From the NCBI GenBank assembly GCA_038324385.1, contig JBBQHX010000232.1:1-6042 (forward strand): a stretch of 6,042 bases of DNA. Direction: 5' to 3'. The notes beneath the pieces are model-generated. The model made no database searches. It saw only the letters and a program-made list of their open reading frames with translations, and was not told the origin of the DNA. Both the position numbers and the translations under genes were made by a program. Below, piece after piece: positions 5,454 to 6,042 of this stretch; position 1 is the stretch's first letter; each line of letters begins with the position of its first letter. The stretch comes from JBBQHX01 sp038324385. Lineage in GTDB: Bacteria; Gemmatimonadota; Gemmatimonadetes; Gemmatimonadales; Gemmatimonadaceae.

Positions 5454-6042
5454 TCAACCGGCCGGCTCGCGTCGTTTGTCCTGTTGGCGCGCGGGCGTGA
5501 TCCGGACGACGTCCCATGCCAGGTGGCAGCGCTCCAGACCGCCGATCAGCGCGGCGCTGGGATCGAACTGCCGGCGGCCCAGACCGTGGCGGGCCGAGCT
5601 GGGGAAGGCGTGATGGTTGTTGTGCCAGGCCTCGCCGAACGCGATCGGCGCCAGCCAGGCGAGGTTACGGGACTGATCACCGGTCGTGAACGGTCGGCGG
5701 CCGAACCAATGGCACAGCGAGTTGATGCTGAACGTCGCGTGGTGGAGCAGGAGGACGCGTACGGCGCCGCCCCACAGCAGTCCGCCGAGTCCGCCGGCGA
5801 TCGTGCCGGTCAGCGCGATGCCCAGGCCGAAGGGCAGGGCCAGTCCGGCGAGGACCCAGAGTGGGAAGGTGCGGCTGATGAGGCGCAGGTCGCGGTCGGC
5901 GAGCAGGTCCTTGGCGTAGCGTGCGGGGTTGGCTCTGTCCTTGCCGCGGAAGATCCAGCCGATGTGAGCGTGGGCGAGGCCGTGCAGTGTGCCGCGCCAG
6001 CCCGGCGTCCGGTCGACGTGGGGACTGTGCGGGTCGCCCGGG
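5454..6042 (-). CDS. Fatty acid (acyl-CoA-type) desaturase, C-terminal part
   Basis: Only the last 195 residues are in the window; the gene enters from the right edge in the frame whose first full codon is at 6041. These di-iron membrane enzymes insert a double bond in fatty acyl chains using oxygen and reduced electron carriers. The fragment begins at PGDPHSPH, which directly follows the second histidine box, then has GLAHAHIGWIFRG and two hydrophobic segments (LWVLAGLALPFGLGIAL and the following GGLGGLLWGGAVRVLLLHH). The third histidine box HNNHH (5624-5610) sits in the diagnostic GEAWHNNHHAFPSSARHG. The C-terminal FDPSAALIGGLERCHLAWDV and a short basic tail are typical of delta-9-type acyl-CoA desaturases. 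The first two histidine boxes lie outside the window, so completeness cannot be judged. It is convergent with the transporter, with no separating terminator beyond a short CCGGCCGG palindrome inside its own end. Confidence 0.93.
   Translation of the reverse strand, partial: PGDPHSPHVDRTPGWRGTLHGLAHAHIGWIFRGKDRANPARYAKDLLADRDLRLISRTFPLWVLAGLALPFGLGIALTGTIAGGLGGLLWGGAVRVLLLHHATFSINSLCHWFGRRPFTTGDQSRNLAWLAPIAFGEAWHNNHHAFPSSARHGLGRRQFDPSAALIGGLERCHLAWDVVRITPARQQDKRREPAG

Overview
The window is uniformly GC-rich DNA with frequent GTG starts, tightly packed genes and families common in actinobacteria: an ArsR regulator paired with SRPBCC proteins, an actinobacterial-looking polyketide-cyclase-type SRPBCC protein, a VapC-like PIN nuclease and an acyl-CoA-type desaturase. 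This suits a high-GC soil actinobacterium. Thermoleophilia/Solirubrobacterales is my best guess, but it is an inference from family resemblance; no phylogenetic marker is present.

Layout from left to right. (1) 92-994, minus: class I SAM-dependent methyltransferase with an aberrant low-complexity C-terminal tail. (2) 995-1300: no convincing gene. (3) about 1301-1759, plus: a decayed VapC-like PIN gene, broken by a one-base frameshift at about 1465 and probably by a second one further upstream. (4) 1887-1912: a hairpin between the convergent PIN remnant and the next gene. (5) 1926-2847, minus: two SRPBCC genes in tandem. (6) 2848-2911: a 64-bp divergent control region. (7) 2912-3630, plus: an ArsR-type regulator followed 2 bp later by a third SRPBCC gene. 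(8) 3631-3976: no gene, but a long imperfect inverted repeat at 3670-3776. (9) 3977-4288, plus: a small acidic, apparently disordered protein with a good ribosome binding site. (10) 4289-4534: non-coding, with a hairpin. (11) 4535-5449, plus: a DMT-superfamily membrane protein with NIPA-like features. (12) 5454-6042, minus: the C-terminal 195 residues of a fatty acid desaturase that runs off the right edge. It ends tail to tail with the transporter, 4 bp apart.

The clearest functional unit is 1926-3630: one ArsR-family repressor with no cysteines, so not a classical metal sensor, and three different SRPBCC (Bet v1-like, hydrophobic-pocket) proteins arranged divergently around a short shared promoter/operator. 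ArsR-SRPBCC pairs are widespread in actinobacteria and mostly uncharacterised. Here the regulator probably controls itself and both arms. The remaining genes look like independent housekeeping or accessory genes. I found no rRNA, tRNA, CRISPR array, intact transposase or phage gene. I do not see strong evidence for an entirely new system; the most unusual items are the three-protein SRPBCC cluster, the decayed toxin gene, the 3670-3776 inverted repeat and the small acidic protein.
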